Origin: Kibdelosporangium philippinense
Lineage (GTDB): Bacteria; Actinomycetota; Actinomycetes; Mycobacteriales; Pseudonocardiaceae
Length of the DNA stretch: 64,000 nt
Direction of reading: 5' to 3'
Assembly (NCBI RefSeq): GCF_021390435.2
Contig: NZ_JAJVCN010000002.1
Coordinates: forward strand, 2,232,001-2,296,000
The position numbers were made by a program, and so were the translations under genes. The notes below the pieces were generated by a model. The model did not search any database. It saw only the letters and a list, made by a program, of their open reading frames with translations, and had not been told where the DNA came from. Shown here one piece after another: positions 44,530-53,481 of the stretch (position 1 is the stretch's first letter; every line of letters begins with the position of its first letter).

Positions 44530-45384
44530 TTACTCCGATGTCAGCCTAGTAAGCAGGGAAATCGTGTTTTCGGGTGACAGTGCAAGATCACACAGCGTCT
44601 CGAAGACCCACCCGTACCGGTCGAAGTCGGCTGGCCTGTCCGGGTAGACCGCGCCGCCTTGAACCTCGACATAGATGGTTCCAAGCCCGGATTCGGCGGG
44701 AAAGGTCAGCAGCTTGAACGCGCCCACCATGGCGGGATGTGCGCCTGCGCTGAACGCGAGTACTTGCAGCGTGATGTTCGGCCGCTGAGCCATGACGACA
44801 AGATGTTCCAACTGGTCACGCATGGTCTGTGGACTGCCTACCTGTCGGCGGACGGCGGCTTCGTTGATCACGAACCAGAGTTCGGGTGCGGTGTCGGTGT
44901 CGAGCCGGGCTTGTCGTGCCCGCCGGAACGCAACTGATTCGTCGAGCGCTGCGGGGGTGACCGTCTCGCGGGCTGCTGTGGTGACGGCCCTGGTGTACTC
45001 GTCGGTCTGTAGCAGGCCGGGCACGAATTCCGCTTCGTATCCCCAGATCTTGAGTGCTTCGGCTTCTTCTTTGGCGTATCGCTCGAACCAGTTTGGGACG
45101 GTTTCGGCGTACTCCAGCAGCCAACCTCGATCGTCGCTTTCCTCAGCTTGTCGTACCAGGTGGTCGAGCATCGGCGCACCGATACCGTAGGCATGGCAGA
45201 GCGTTCGTACGGTCTTCGGCAGGATCACCTGTTTGGCCGACTCGATCCGCGAGATGGTTGCTCGGCTCAGGTCGGTTGCCTCGGCTGCGGCGTCCATGGT
45301 CTTGAAGCCAGCGGCGAGACGCAACTCCTTGAGTTGGCGGCCAAGCTGGCGCCTTCTGATTGCGGGGCCGGGCTCATCGGTCAT
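44530..45384 (-). CDS. XRE-family regulator with C-terminal DUF5753 domain
   Basis: The 284-residue protein has an N-terminal HTH (LGRQLKELRLAAGFKTMDAAAEATDLSRATISRIESAKQ) and the DUF5753 effector region: YEAEFVPGLLQTDEYTRAVTTAA, RARQARL, LWFVINEAAVRRQVG, MVGAFKLLTFP. GAGGAG lies just before the ATG at 45384; the upstream frame to 45450 is rejected. With DUF397 it forms the paired regulator module often present in many copies in actinomycetes. Confidence 0.92.
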   Translation of the reverse strand: MTDEPGPAIRRRQLGRQLKELRLAAGFKTMDAAAEATDLSRATISRIESAKQVILPKTVRTLCHAYGIGAPMLDHLVRQAEESDDRGWLLEYAETVPNWFERYAKEEAEALKIWGYEAEFVPGLLQTDEYTRAVTTAARETVTPAALDESVAFRRARQARLDTDTAPELWFVINEAAVRRQVGSPQTMRDQLEHLVVMAQRPNITLQVLAFSAGAHPAMVGAFKLLTFPAESGLGTIYVEVQGGAVYPDRPADFDRYGWVFETLCDLALSPENTISLLTRLTSE

Positions 45385-45602
45385 CGTGCTCCTCGGGTCG
45401 GGGCTGGCCGCCCAAGTGTGCACCCGTGCGTACAGAGCGTGGTCCCTCATTCCCCTGATCGGCTTATCTCATGACGGACGGTCCATGATGTACGGTACAT
45501 GGGCCGTGGCTCGCTATCGGCGGCCCGCTCCGTCGGCCACTCCTTGCCGGGGTCCGCCGACGGAGCCGGGTCGGATCCATCCAGTGCATCGGGAAGTGAC
45601 GT

Positions 45603-45896
45603 ATGGACCGCCAACAGCAGCAACCGGTCTCTGACTGGTTCAGCACGCTGGAGTCAGGTGCCGTGGACGACCCTGAGTCGTTGACGCCCAACTATCAATG
45701 GCGTGTGGACATGTTCCGGCCCGGCCTTGTCCATCTGGCGAACATCAACGGGAAGGTCCACGCTGCCGACGGCCATCTCTGGGTCGAGTCCGTCGATGAC
45801 CGCACTGCGGACGTCCACAAGCGGGAGTACCCGCCTGTGACCTCCCGATGCCCGGACTGCTCGTGGTGGGCCGCGCAGACGGGGCTTGTGTCGTGA
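45603..45896 (+). CDS. Hypothetical protein
   Basis: The 97-residue protein contains PNYQWRVDMFRPGLVHLANINGKVHAADGHLWVESVDDRTADVHKREYP and ends in SRCPDCSWWAAQTG, a CxxC. GGGAAG precedes the ATG. It is divergent from the DUF5753 regulator and first in a plus-strand run of small genes. Function unknown. Confidence 0.65.
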   Translation: MDRQQQQPVSDWFSTLESGAVDDPESLTPNYQWRVDMFRPGLVHLANINGKVHAADGHLWVESVDDRTADVHKREYPPVTSRCPDCSWWAAQTGLVS

Positions 45897-46401
45897 ACGG
45901 CCGCCGGTTCCCCGCGCAGGGTTTTCCCTCGATTCTCGGCATGGGAACTGACCGGGACTCCGCTTGTCCGACAAGCGTCGAGTCCCCCAGCCTGCGCCTG
46001 GGGGTCATCGCCCCTTCGCCTGGCGCAGGCCTCAAACGGGACCCAGTCGTCGTGGTGGGCGACCGGTCCCAGCCCGCACCCGGGGCCTCCCCAGGCTGCC
46101 CGGGTGCGGGCCTAGAACCCCTGTCCGCCACGGCTGCTCACACAGACTGCCCTGGTGCTGGACAGGTCCGGACCGTTGTCAACCCATCGCGTGGTGCCGA
46201 CGAGCACCCGGACTCACATGGGTCAGCGCTAGCAGCCGCGAGCAATAGGTCGCAGCACGGCGAGAAGGCGACGGTCCACCCCCTGCCCGCCGGTTCAGCA
46301 CTCACCAGCCCCGGCGGGCAGGCCTCGAACTCCGGGTTGCTGCACTGTCCCCAGGGCGACAAGAGCTCCGACAGCAACCTGGGGCAAGCCTGTACCGATG
46401 T

Positions 46402-46480
46402 CGGCTCGTTCCGCACCGGCGGTCTAAGCGAGGCGATAACCGATAACGGCTCGTTCCGCAGCAGCGACGTAAGCGAGTCG
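46402..46480. repeat. Two imperfect direct repeats inside the hairpin array
   Basis: GGCTCGTTCCGCA followed by a variable ~10 bases and TAAGCGAG occurs twice with a 46-base period. GATAACC/GATAACG sits between them. Each unit has CTCGTT...AAGCGAG, able to form a bulged stem. Confidence 0.55.
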
Positions 46481-46610
46481 GCGCTTGGCGGCGTGGAGCG
46501 CAAGCCGCTGGGGTGGGGCGCCGCTCGGCGAGAAAGCATCGGTACAGGCCTTAAACAACCGGTCGACGTCGCGCCCCTCACCACGGCGTCGACCGGTGCT
46601 CCACTGTTCG

Positions 46611-46634
46611 CTGCACTCCCGATCGGGAGTGCAG
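46611..46634 (+). promoter_or_regulatory. Perfect 24-bp palindrome containing the ribosome binding site of the next gene
   Basis: CTGCACTCCCGA and its exact complement are contiguous. The right arm carries GGGAG, eight to nine bases before the GTG start at 46636. Pairing of the arms in mRNA would hide that site; as DNA it could be a dimeric operator. Confidence 0.6.
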
Positions 46635-46635
46635 C

Positions 46636-47085
46636 GTGATTCCCATCAGATGGCTTTCCTCTATCGACGACCGTGTGCATTCGTTCGATGCGCTCGACGG
46701 CTTCGTCGAGATGGAACTCAAGGCAGCATGCGGACACGTCGTCACACAAGACAAGATCATTCGCAACGGCGCTGGCACATGGTGCAACGACTGTTTCGAG
46801 GCCCTCACTGACCCGATCCCGCAACCGGCTCCGACGTCGGAGAGGCACCTCCGTCTCGTCTCAGACAACGGATCGGCCGCCACCTCACCGAGTCCGGGAA
46901 TCAAGCCACGGGTTGTGCCGTGCCATGACTCGAACGGCGTTCCCCGCGAGCTCACCGTCGACCTGCGGGGGTCGACCATCGTCCTCGCCGACAACGCTGT
47001 CCTGACGATCGCCGAGGCCTCAATGCTGCACAACGCCCTGCGCAACGCGATCGTCTACTACTTCACGAACACGGACATCATGTGA
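46636..47085 (+). CDS. Hypothetical protein with N-terminal CxxC pair
   Basis: The 149-residue protein has VEMELKAACGHVV...GAGTWCNDCFEAL (Cys/His and CxxC, zinc-ribbon-like, residues ~30-60). A linker and a C-terminal segment follow (GVPRELTVDLRGSTIVLADNAVLTIAEASMLHNALRNAIVYY). The C-terminal segment resembles the neighbouring 66-aa protein (TLTAHLHKDAITLTTPFGDQAVLNDHEAELLAGDLLTF), suggesting an old duplication. The stop overlaps the next GTG start (GTGA). Confidence 0.65.
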   Translation: MIPIRWLSSIDDRVHSFDALDGFVEMELKAACGHVVTQDKIIRNGAGTWCNDCFEALTDPIPQPAPTSERHLRLVSDNGSAATSPSPGIKPRVVPCHDSNGVPRELTVDLRGSTIVLADNAVLTIAEASMLHNALRNAIVYYFTNTDIM

Positions 47086-47282
47086 CCGACTATGAGAAAT
47101 CCCTGCCCTGTCGCAACAAGGAGGGGCAGATTCGGACCCTGACCGCACACCTACACAAAGACGCGATCACCCTCACCACGCCTTTCGGAGATCAAGCGGT
47201 CCTCAACGACCACGAGGCGGAACTCCTCGCTGGCGACCTGCTTACTTTCGTGGAGATTGTCCGAAAAGGACGCCAACAATGA
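47082..47282 (+). CDS. Small hypothetical protein, coupled
   Basis: The 66-residue beta-then-helix protein is similar in layout to the C-terminus of the preceding product. It starts with GTG overlapping the upstream stop, and its own stop overlaps the next ATG (ATGA), so all three genes are translationally coupled. Function unknown. Confidence 0.65.
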   Translation: MTDYEKSLPCRNKEGQIRTLTAHLHKDAITLTTPFGDQAVLNDHEAELLAGDLLTFVEIVRKGRQQ

Positions 47283-47608
47283 CGACCCAGCCCTACTACA
47301 CCTGCGATGGCGGCGTGGACATGACGCACGACGACCGGGCCGCGTGGCACGCCTTCCGCGAATGGATCCGTCAGCAACACACCCAGCCGGATGCCACCAC
47401 GCCAGTGCGGGTCACCGTGACCGTCGAATTTGGCACGAAGAGCGTGACCGAGCGGGCATGGAGTCGGTTCGACGATCCAGCGTTTATCGCGTGGTCATGT
47501 AACAAAGCAGGCCAGAGAGCGTTGCGCGCAGCCTGCGAAACGCTCGGCGACTGCGACGACGTACCGCGCAACGCCAGGGATCTTGACCCCAACTGGTTCG
47601 ATTCGTAG
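47279..47608 (+). CDS. Hypothetical protein, coupled
   Basis: The 109-residue acidic protein (DGGVDMTHDDRAAWHAFREWIRQQ, RVTVTVEFGTKSVTERAWSRFDDPAFIAW, LGDCDDVPRNARDLDPNWFDS) has no known domain. It is third in the coupled trio behind the hairpin array. Confidence 0.6.
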   Translation: MTTQPYYTCDGGVDMTHDDRAAWHAFREWIRQQHTQPDATTPVRVTVTVEFGTKSVTERAWSRFDDPAFIAWSCNKAGQRALRAACETLGDCDDVPRNARDLDPNWFDS

Positions 47609-47791
47609 CTCGCGCTGATTGCACCTGTAAAGGCGGAAAAACCGCCGACAGCGCCATTGCCGTTCGAGCGTCCGTGACCCCGCGCCCCTCGCCAGGCAAC
47701 GACGAGTGACTCTCGCCGGTATGCGTTGGACGGCGGCCCGTTCCCCACCGGTCCACTGTCCACAGTAGTCGCAATGCGAGAGGTAAGCCCC

Positions 47792-49042
47792 ATGGCTGGA
47801 GGTGCGCTTTCGGTAAGGGCGCAGCATGTGCTGAATCACGTGGCACGTGATCCTGGCCACGATTCGTACCGAATCTCCGTGTCCGACATTGAGTCCATTC
47901 TGGACTGTGCGCGCGATGTCGCTCAGGTGATTGTCGACGAGCTTGATGCGGCCGGCTACATCCAATCTGGCGACGCCGGCCGCATCATAGTGTTGCGGCG
48001 ATCCCATGGCGGACGTTCGGGACTCTTCTACAACGTGGTCAGCGAAGTGTCTGACGAGACTGACCGGTTGGCACGCCTGGTCGGTGAAGCCGACATGCGG
48101 TCACTAAATCAACGCCTTCCACGTGACATTCCGGTACCCGAGGACGTGCGCGAGTGGATCGGCACGCACGGTGTTCGGGCGCAGACGATGTTGACGATCG
48201 TGTGGGAGCACGGCTGGGCCGGGCTAGCTCGCAGGCTGGCTGACGGACTTGCACGGTTGTGGTTTGCGGTGGACCAGTTTGAGAACGCAGCGGTCGCCGT
48301 GGGGATCGCGCAGGAAGCACAAGCCGCGATTCATCACGAGCGCAGCGCGGAATTGTCCATGAGGCACGCGGAAGTGCTGAGCGCGACAGGGCGGACTGAT
48401 GACGCGGTGAGGGCCGCGACCTCTGCGGTGCTGCACGCCCACGAGGCAGCGAACACCGATCTGCTCGCCTCGGCCTATCAGGTTCGCGGCGAAATCCATC
48501 ACCAGGGTCATAATCCTGTCGCGGCAGTGCAGGATTACCAGCTTGCCGAACGCGCGGCCCTGCGGGCGGTCCGGCATGCGCCGCTCGACGATCGTTCCGT
48601 CTTGCGCACGGATCCAGACCGTGTCACAGCCCGCGTCTCCAATGCCATCACCCCGCTTGACCGGGCAGCAGCATCTCTGACCGTCGGTCCGGACCCACGT
48701 ATGTACGCTGCGCTGCTTGTCGAGCGGGCGAACGAGCTGTCGATCGCTGGCCAGGCTGACGCCGTCGGCGTGCAATTGGCCCGTCTGGTGCGAAAGTTCA
48801 CAGGCACGCTGCCGGAAGTCGAGGCCGCGGACATTGCCACGACCGTCGGACGGGCGGCAGAGCGTAACGGCCAAGCCGACCTCGCGAACCTCTGCTACCT
48901 CCTCGCAGCCGAGCACTACACAGGCGCAGGGCAGTATGAGGACGCGAAACGCGTCGATGGCCTGCTGGCCACCACACACGAACCGCACCAGGCGCCCCCA
49001 CCAAGTCAGTCCGCGATAGCGGAAGACCGTAAGGATGACTAG
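47792..49042 (+). CDS. Winged-helix plus TPR-like regulatory protein
   Basis: The ~416-residue protein has an N-terminal winged-helix-like region (RAQHVLNHVARDPGHDSYRISVSDIESILDCARDVAQVIVDELDAAGYIQ). TPR-like helical pairs follow (AVAVGIAQEAQAAIHHERSAELSMRHAEVLSATGRTDDAVRAATSAV, LLASAYQVRGEIHHQGHNPVAAVQDYQLAE, VGRAAERNGQADLANLCYLLAAEHY). GAGAGG lies eight bases before the ATG at 47792, preferred to 47726 and 47774. It probably regulates the accessory genes around it. Regulator by architecture only. Confidence 0.65.
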   Translation: MAGGALSVRAQHVLNHVARDPGHDSYRISVSDIESILDCARDVAQVIVDELDAAGYIQSGDAGRIIVLRRSHGGRSGLFYNVVSEVSDETDRLARLVGEADMRSLNQRLPRDIPVPEDVREWIGTHGVRAQTMLTIVWEHGWAGLARRLADGLARLWFAVDQFENAAVAVGIAQEAQAAIHHERSAELSMRHAEVLSATGRTDDAVRAATSAVLHAHEAANTDLLASAYQVRGEIHHQGHNPVAAVQDYQLAERAALRAVRHAPLDDRSVLRTDPDRVTARVSNAITPLDRAAASLTVGPDPRMYAALLVERANELSIAGQADAVGVQLARLVRKFTGTLPEVEAADIATTVGRAAERNGQADLANLCYLLAAEHYTGAGQYEDAKRVDGLLATTHEPHQAPPPSQSAIAEDRKDD

Positions 49043-49636
49043 CGCAGCAGCGGGGCGGACCATCGATAGCGACGAGAGTCAGCCAAGCCCGTGACGAGGC
49101 GCGGACTGCGCCACCGACGTGGCGTCACTCTCCGCGATCGCCGCCGGAGCAGGCACCTTGGCTCTCGGTCCATGATCCCGTGCATCATCGCCAATAACTC
49201 CGACAGCGAGCCATCTGAGCGTCATAGTCAACCGCTAATAGGTGGAACCCGGAGGGTCCGCAATCGCGCTCCGTGAGAGTCGCTCGCGATAGCACGTGCG
49301 TTCGATGGAAGTCGCCCAACTCCCAGTGGTCCTGTCCTGTGCCAAACACTCACCTATCGGCGGATTATTTTTTTCCTCAGCGGAGGCATATGGTGATCAC
49401 TCAGATTCAGCGGTGCGATAACCCGACGGTCGCCATTCGGCCCGTGCGGATGTCGTTGCCGCGCGCCCGGAAAGGGTTTCCGCGATGGGTGTACCAGAAC
49501 GGGTGGTCACGCTTTCCATGCCTGTCAGTGTGGCAATTCGGTTGCTCAAGTATGTGTCCGACCCACTGGAGGGGCGGCGTTCCCGTCTTCGCTCGGCCGA
49601 CCGTGAATCTATCACTGCTCGACTACACAAAGCGGT
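49043..49636. other. 594-base stretch without a recognised gene
   Basis: Short frames exist but none resembles a known protein. A T-rich run (TTATTTTTTT, ~49366-49375) is unusual for this GC-rich DNA and may be promoter-associated. Confidence 0.4.
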
Positions 49637-50425
49637 ATGGGAAATCCAGGTTCGGAGCCTGTTGTGAAGGAACTCCAGCTGGTCGTGACGGCATTCGTCG
49701 GGCTTGCCGCTGGGGTCCTGAACTATGCGGCTGCCTCGGGCAGTATTGTTCCCTTTCTCGTCATGGTCTGGTTCGGCATCCCGATGCCGGTGGCCAACGC
49801 GACGGTTCTTGCCGCAACACCGCTATCTTTTCTTCGGGCTTTGTGGGAAATCAAAGACGTCCCACTTCGCGTCATGGCCGTTCCGCTCGTTTTTTCCGCG
49901 CTTGCGTCCATGGTCGGCGCATTCATTGTCGCCGAGCTGGTAACGCCCACGCAATTCCGTGCCGTGACCCCGTATGTACTCGTGGGCTGCGTCGTGGTTC
50001 TGCTGTTTTTCCAGCGTGTACGTCAGCGTATCGACGACGGCGCCCGGCGAGAACGGTTCTCCCCGAAGAGCACACGGGCACTGTTGACCATGGGATACTC
50101 GGTGACGTCGCTATACGCAGGGGCTTTCGGCGCCTCAGTGGGCGTGATGATCCTGACGGTGGCATCAAGGCTCACCTCGTGGCCCTGGAAACAGATCAAC
50201 GCGACAAAGAACCTCCTGTGCCTGGTGACGAGCGGAATCGGTTTCGTGGTGTACGCCGCCTCGGACCTCGTTCTCTGGCCCGTATGGGCTGTTTTGGCCG
50301 TCTCCATGGCAGTCGGCGGCGTTCTCGGTCAGAAGCTGACCGACCACCTGCCCGCCCAAGTGCTGCGCGTCTTGGTCGCGACGGTCACCACGATCGCGGC
50401 CGGCGCGTTGGTGTTGACCTCATGA
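49637..50425 (+). CDS. TauE/SafE-family membrane permease
   Basis: The 262-residue protein has about eight hydrophobic segments. It carries TauE/SafE features: AGVLNYAAASGSIVPFLVMVWFGIPMPVANATV (helices 1-2), LTMGYSVTSLYAGAFGASVGVMILTVAS in the second half and KQINATKNLLCL. The family exports sulfite, sulfoacetate or related organic anions. Its stop overlaps a possible ATG (50422) of the next frame. Substrate unknown. Confidence 0.88.
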   Translation: MGNPGSEPVVKELQLVVTAFVGLAAGVLNYAAASGSIVPFLVMVWFGIPMPVANATVLAATPLSFLRALWEIKDVPLRVMAVPLVFSALASMVGAFIVAELVTPTQFRAVTPYVLVGCVVVLLFFQRVRQRIDDGARRERFSPKSTRALLTMGYSVTSLYAGAFGASVGVMILTVASRLTSWPWKQINATKNLLCLVTSGIGFVVYAASDLVLWPVWAVLAVSMAVGGVLGQKLTDHLPAQVLRVLVATVTTIAAGALVLTS

Positions 50426-50544
50426 CTCGCCACCGGGCCAGCGGAGCTGGCGCTCTGTTAGAGCGTCCACATCAGATGCTCGTGGCACCGCACGTGCTTC
50501 TGCCGCCGTCCAACGTCTCGCGCTCTCGTTATGAAGGAACTGTT

Positions 50545-51501
50545 GTGTCTTCAATGTTCGCGCCGATCGGCTTGGTCCACGAGTTGCGGCATTTCCACGG
50601 GGCCAGCCCCGACCTGCTTGACAGCGACCTTGACGGGTTTCAGCTCAAGCGACTGCCATGGGGATCTCGCAACCGGTGTTACGCCTGGCGAGTGCCGCAC
50701 CTGCCAGACTGGGACCCTCACGCGACGGTGTGTCTTAAGCTGTACACATCGGATCCGTCTCGGGCCTGGTGTGAAGCCGTCGCCCTGCAGCACCTCGCGC
50801 AGCAACAGGTTGCGGACGTTCCGCGTTTCTTGTGGCATGACCTAGAGCCCACCCTGCCCGCGGCCACGATGACCTGGCTGGATGGGAACCCGATCTCGGC
50901 CACGCCGATGGCGCCGCCGCACGTCCTCGACGCGATCGTGGCCACCGTGCGAGGTATTCACGCGCTGCCGCTCGGCCCGTTCGACAACCGCCCGCGCGGC
51001 GACGCACCTCTCGACGTCCTGCATGACCTCACCGTCGAATGGCCGAAAGCCTTGTCCGCCCATGACGACAGCCTGTCCTGCGCTCTTCTGCCGTTGGCCA
51101 CCCGGTGGATTGATCTCGACGACGCCGCGACCCTGCGAGAGCCTGCCACGCGGGTGTTGTCTCCTGGCGACCCCAGCCTGGACCACTGGTTGTGGAACGT
51201 CCAGACGAACACGGTGCACCTCGTCGACTGGTCAGCCACCGGCCACAGCGATGTCTGCTGCGACGCGGCCGATCTGATCGAGCACCCGACGGCGCGGGTA
51301 TTCACCGATGACGACTGGATCTCGCTGCTGCCTGATCTCGGCGTTCATGACACCGAGGGACGTCGCCGATTCCTTGCCGCGCAACGAACCAGCGCGCTGC
51401 GTTGGCTACGTGAACTGTGGGACCAACGCCAGGTGTTCCCGAACAAGCTCGCTGACCAACACGACCGTGTCCGCGCGTTGATGCGCCAACCCTGGCTGTA
51501 G
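50545..51501 (+). CDS. Aminoglycoside-phosphotransferase-fold kinase
   Basis: The ~318-residue protein has an APH-type fold: CLKLYTSDPSRAWCEAVALQHLAQQQ (N-lobe), MTWLDGNPIS (hinge) and VLSPGDPSLDHWLWNVQTNTVHLVDWSATGHSD. The last matches the Brenner-like catalytic loop (D in GDPSLDHWLWN) and metal-binding D in VDW. It is more like small-molecule or choline-type kinases than a resistance enzyme. Start is the GTG at 50545 after AAGGAA; an ATG at 50422 overlapping the TauE stop is the alternative. Confidence 0.8.
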   Translation: MSSMFAPIGLVHELRHFHGASPDLLDSDLDGFQLKRLPWGSRNRCYAWRVPHLPDWDPHATVCLKLYTSDPSRAWCEAVALQHLAQQQVADVPRFLWHDLEPTLPAATMTWLDGNPISATPMAPPHVLDAIVATVRGIHALPLGPFDNRPRGDAPLDVLHDLTVEWPKALSAHDDSLSCALLPLATRWIDLDDAATLREPATRVLSPGDPSLDHWLWNVQTNTVHLVDWSATGHSDVCCDAADLIEHPTARVFTDDDWISLLPDLGVHDTEGRRRFLAAQRTSALRWLRELWDQRQVFPNKLADQHDRVRALMRQPWL

Positions 51502-51519
51502 CGCGGAATGAGGTTCGAG

Positions 51520-52407
51520 ATGTCACACGAATTCACCACACCAGCGACCGCCACGTCCCACCGCCTGGACACTGGTACGCCGCCGCAGGTTCACCGGTCT
51601 GCCGCAAGCCAGTCACTTGTCCTGCCGGTGATGCCCGGGGTCACGCGGAACGGATTGCTGCTCCTGGTCGACTCTGACGTCGAATGGACCAGGCGACCCG
51701 GCTACGAGCGACTCGCGCGGGTTGGCTCCCACGGAAACGTACTGCACCATCACACCGACCAGCCACTGTGGCGAGCGCGCGAAATCCGGCGGCAGAAAGG
51801 TGTGCTCGCCATCGCTGTCCAACCCCGCGGGCGGATCACGGCAAGCGACCGGCTCGCGTTGAGCTTCGCAGACCATCTACGACGCAGGCCCGCACACCTC
51901 GCGAGCCGTGGTGGGTGGACCGGTCCGGTTATCGTCAGCGCACGGCCGGATGTTCCGGGGCACACCGAGCAGGATGTGCGCTTGTTTCACCTCGTATCCT
52001 CCCGGCGCGTGATCGGCGGCGTCAGCCATGCGGTTGTGTGGGAATGGACGCCCCGTGCTCATGTCGAGGCGTGGTTTGGTGGCCGACTGCCCGACCTGCG
52101 CCCGCTTGAACGGCACATCGACACATTGCTGGAAATATGTCACGCCGCCCAACACGGCACTCTTCTCAACACATCGGACACCGACGCGCTGACCACCAGC
52201 CTACGCCGGCATCCGTTGTCCGGGCGGTTCCTGCTGCGGCACTACAACCTCATGTGCCGACTCCTGCATCAACGGCGGATCGCCGAGCGCAGCGGCACGA
52301 CGGTGGACCCGCCCACACACGATCGTCCGGCATCACCGGCCCCGATATTCCCCGAGCCACCCGAGGAACGGAACCTGACGGACGAGGGGAGTGCTGTCCG
52401 TGGCTGA
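51520..52407 (+). CDS. Hypothetical protein in the TauE-APH cassette
   Basis: The ~295-residue protein has VMPGVTRNGLLLLVDSDVEWTRRPGYERLARVG, VLAIAVQPRGRITASDRLALSFADHLRRRPAHL and SHAVVWEWTPRAHVEAWFGGRLPDLRPLERHIDTLLEICHAA, with a Pro-rich tail. No domain recognised. It follows the APH gene by 18 bases and is probably co-transcribed. GAGG precedes the ATG at 51520. Confidence 0.6.
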   Translation: MSHEFTTPATATSHRLDTGTPPQVHRSAASQSLVLPVMPGVTRNGLLLLVDSDVEWTRRPGYERLARVGSHGNVLHHHTDQPLWRAREIRRQKGVLAIAVQPRGRITASDRLALSFADHLRRRPAHLASRGGWTGPVIVSARPDVPGHTEQDVRLFHLVSSRRVIGGVSHAVVWEWTPRAHVEAWFGGRLPDLRPLERHIDTLLEICHAAQHGTLLNTSDTDALTTSLRRHPLSGRFLLRHYNLMCRLLHQRRIAERSGTTVDPPTHDRPASPAPIFPEPPEERNLTDEGSAVRG

Positions 52408-53146
52408 CCATCCCAGGCCGAGGATGCTTACCAGTGGAATGCCGCCTGGACCGCGCGAATGGTCAACCTTTGACGCAACGGCAGCCTCAACAACGCGAAT
52501 GATCGTTGGGTTGGCCCAGCGCACCACCGAGTTGCACCCGCGCGCCGCGGTGACCACCTCCAAGAAAATGTCTACAATGGATAGATCGACGCACAGATAC
52601 CAGTCGCCGCCTGGACCGGCGTTCGCGTTGTTTCCCGTGTCTGGATGCGATGCCACTGTGGCCGAATACTCACCGCGAGATCGGACACCAGCGCCACCAC
52701 GTCATGCCGGGCAGGTGCACGTGCCGAGAACGCACCACAGTCCGGTGTGGTCAGACTCGATGTCGCGCCCGCAATGGTCCCGACCGGCAGAAAGCCGACT
52801 GTCGCGGCGTGACGCCGTCCAAGTCATCGTGCCGTCATTGCGGTACCTGCGCTGTGCGGCGAGGCGAACACATCGCTCGCCGTACCCGAGCGGCCGGATC
52901 CACCACCTCCCAGCAGTTGAACTGTGGACCCGGCTGTGGGCCCGGCAGACGCGGCAGGCACGACCCCCGGCCATCGCGTCTGCCGGTCACCCACCTGGTT
53001 GTCCGCCTTCACACCGTCACAACCAGTGGGGTGACGACGGCGGCGAATCGGTCGCCTCACCTGTTCGGTGGAGCGACCGATTCATGAAGGGCTTTCACGA
53101 CGCCCGTCCTCGGGGCATTGCCTCGACGGTGCAGAACTCAGTGTTC
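52408..53146. other. Eroded region; possible STAS-domain remnant on the minus strand
   Basis: On the minus strand ~52630-52470 reads WYLCVDLSIVDIFLEVVTAARGCN and RWANPTIIRVVEAA. It loosely resembles an anti-sigma-factor-antagonist (STAS) domain missing its central DSSGL segment. Nothing else in the ~740 bases could be assigned. Confidence 0.3.
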
Positions 53147-53481
53147 GGCTTCACATCAGCGACACGCCGGACCCGACCCCCACCCTGCCGACGCAACTGC
53201 AGCAGCTCACGACCAAGGTCGTCGCGCCCGCCCGCTGCGCCGACGCCGGGCAGTCCGCCGGCGAAATCTGCACCGACAACCCCAACCGCACGGATGGCCC
53301 CGGTGGCGGCGACTCGGGCGGCCCCGCCGTGAAGTACGTGCGCGGCGTGCCGCAGCTGGTGGGTGGCTGCAGCCGCGCGGCCACGCAGTACGCGGGCGTC
53401 GGACCAACCGTGTACACGAGCTCGCCGTACTTCCGCAGCTGGATCTACGACACCGCTCGCGGCGTTCCCGCAGCCACGTAG
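53147..53481 (+). pseudogene. Trypsin-like protease, C-terminal remnant
   Basis: The frame encodes LQQLTTKVVAPARCADAG, GEICTDNPNRTDGPGGGDSGGPAVKYVRGVPQLVGGCSR and PTVYTSSPYFRSWIYDT. This is the GDSGGP half of an S1 protease with its catalytic Ser and terminal helix. The His- and Asp-bearing half and signal peptide are absent. Confidence 0.8.

Larger units (their letters stand above)
45954..46634 (+). ncRNA. 680-bp array of tandem hairpins, putative structured RNA or DNA element
   Basis: At least nine inverted repeats follow one another: 45954-45986 (7+8 bp), 45984-46004 (7 bp), 46018-46030 (5 bp), 46038-46070 (6+4 bp), 46073-46110 (12 bp plus inner 4), 46182-46223 (6+5 bp), 46282-46322 (12 bp), 46335-46379 (8 bp) and 46558-46597 (11 bp). 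The 24-bp palindrome at 46611-46634 ends the series. A further 7-bp pair spans 46120-46166. The loop at 45991-45998 is complementary over 8 bases to 46022-46029. Stem sequences differ, so this is not one repeat multiplied. A 264-codon open frame spans it but has low-complexity, unfamilar translation. Orientation is inferred from the flanking genes. Confidence 0.5.

Noticed and set aside
45954..46634. CRISPR array
   Set aside because: The repeats are palindromic units of differing sequence, not identical direct repeats with spacers, and no cas genes are present.
45848..46639. 264-codon open frame as a protein
   Set aside because: Its translation is low-complexity, resembles nothing I know, and the DNA is dominated by inverted repeats. 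Long open frames arise easily at this GC content. It is kept as a hairpin array instead.
49273..51501. 742-residue open frame
   Set aside because: Its first ~380 codons run over an intergenic region and out of frame through the TauE/SafE gene; only the APH part is protein-like.
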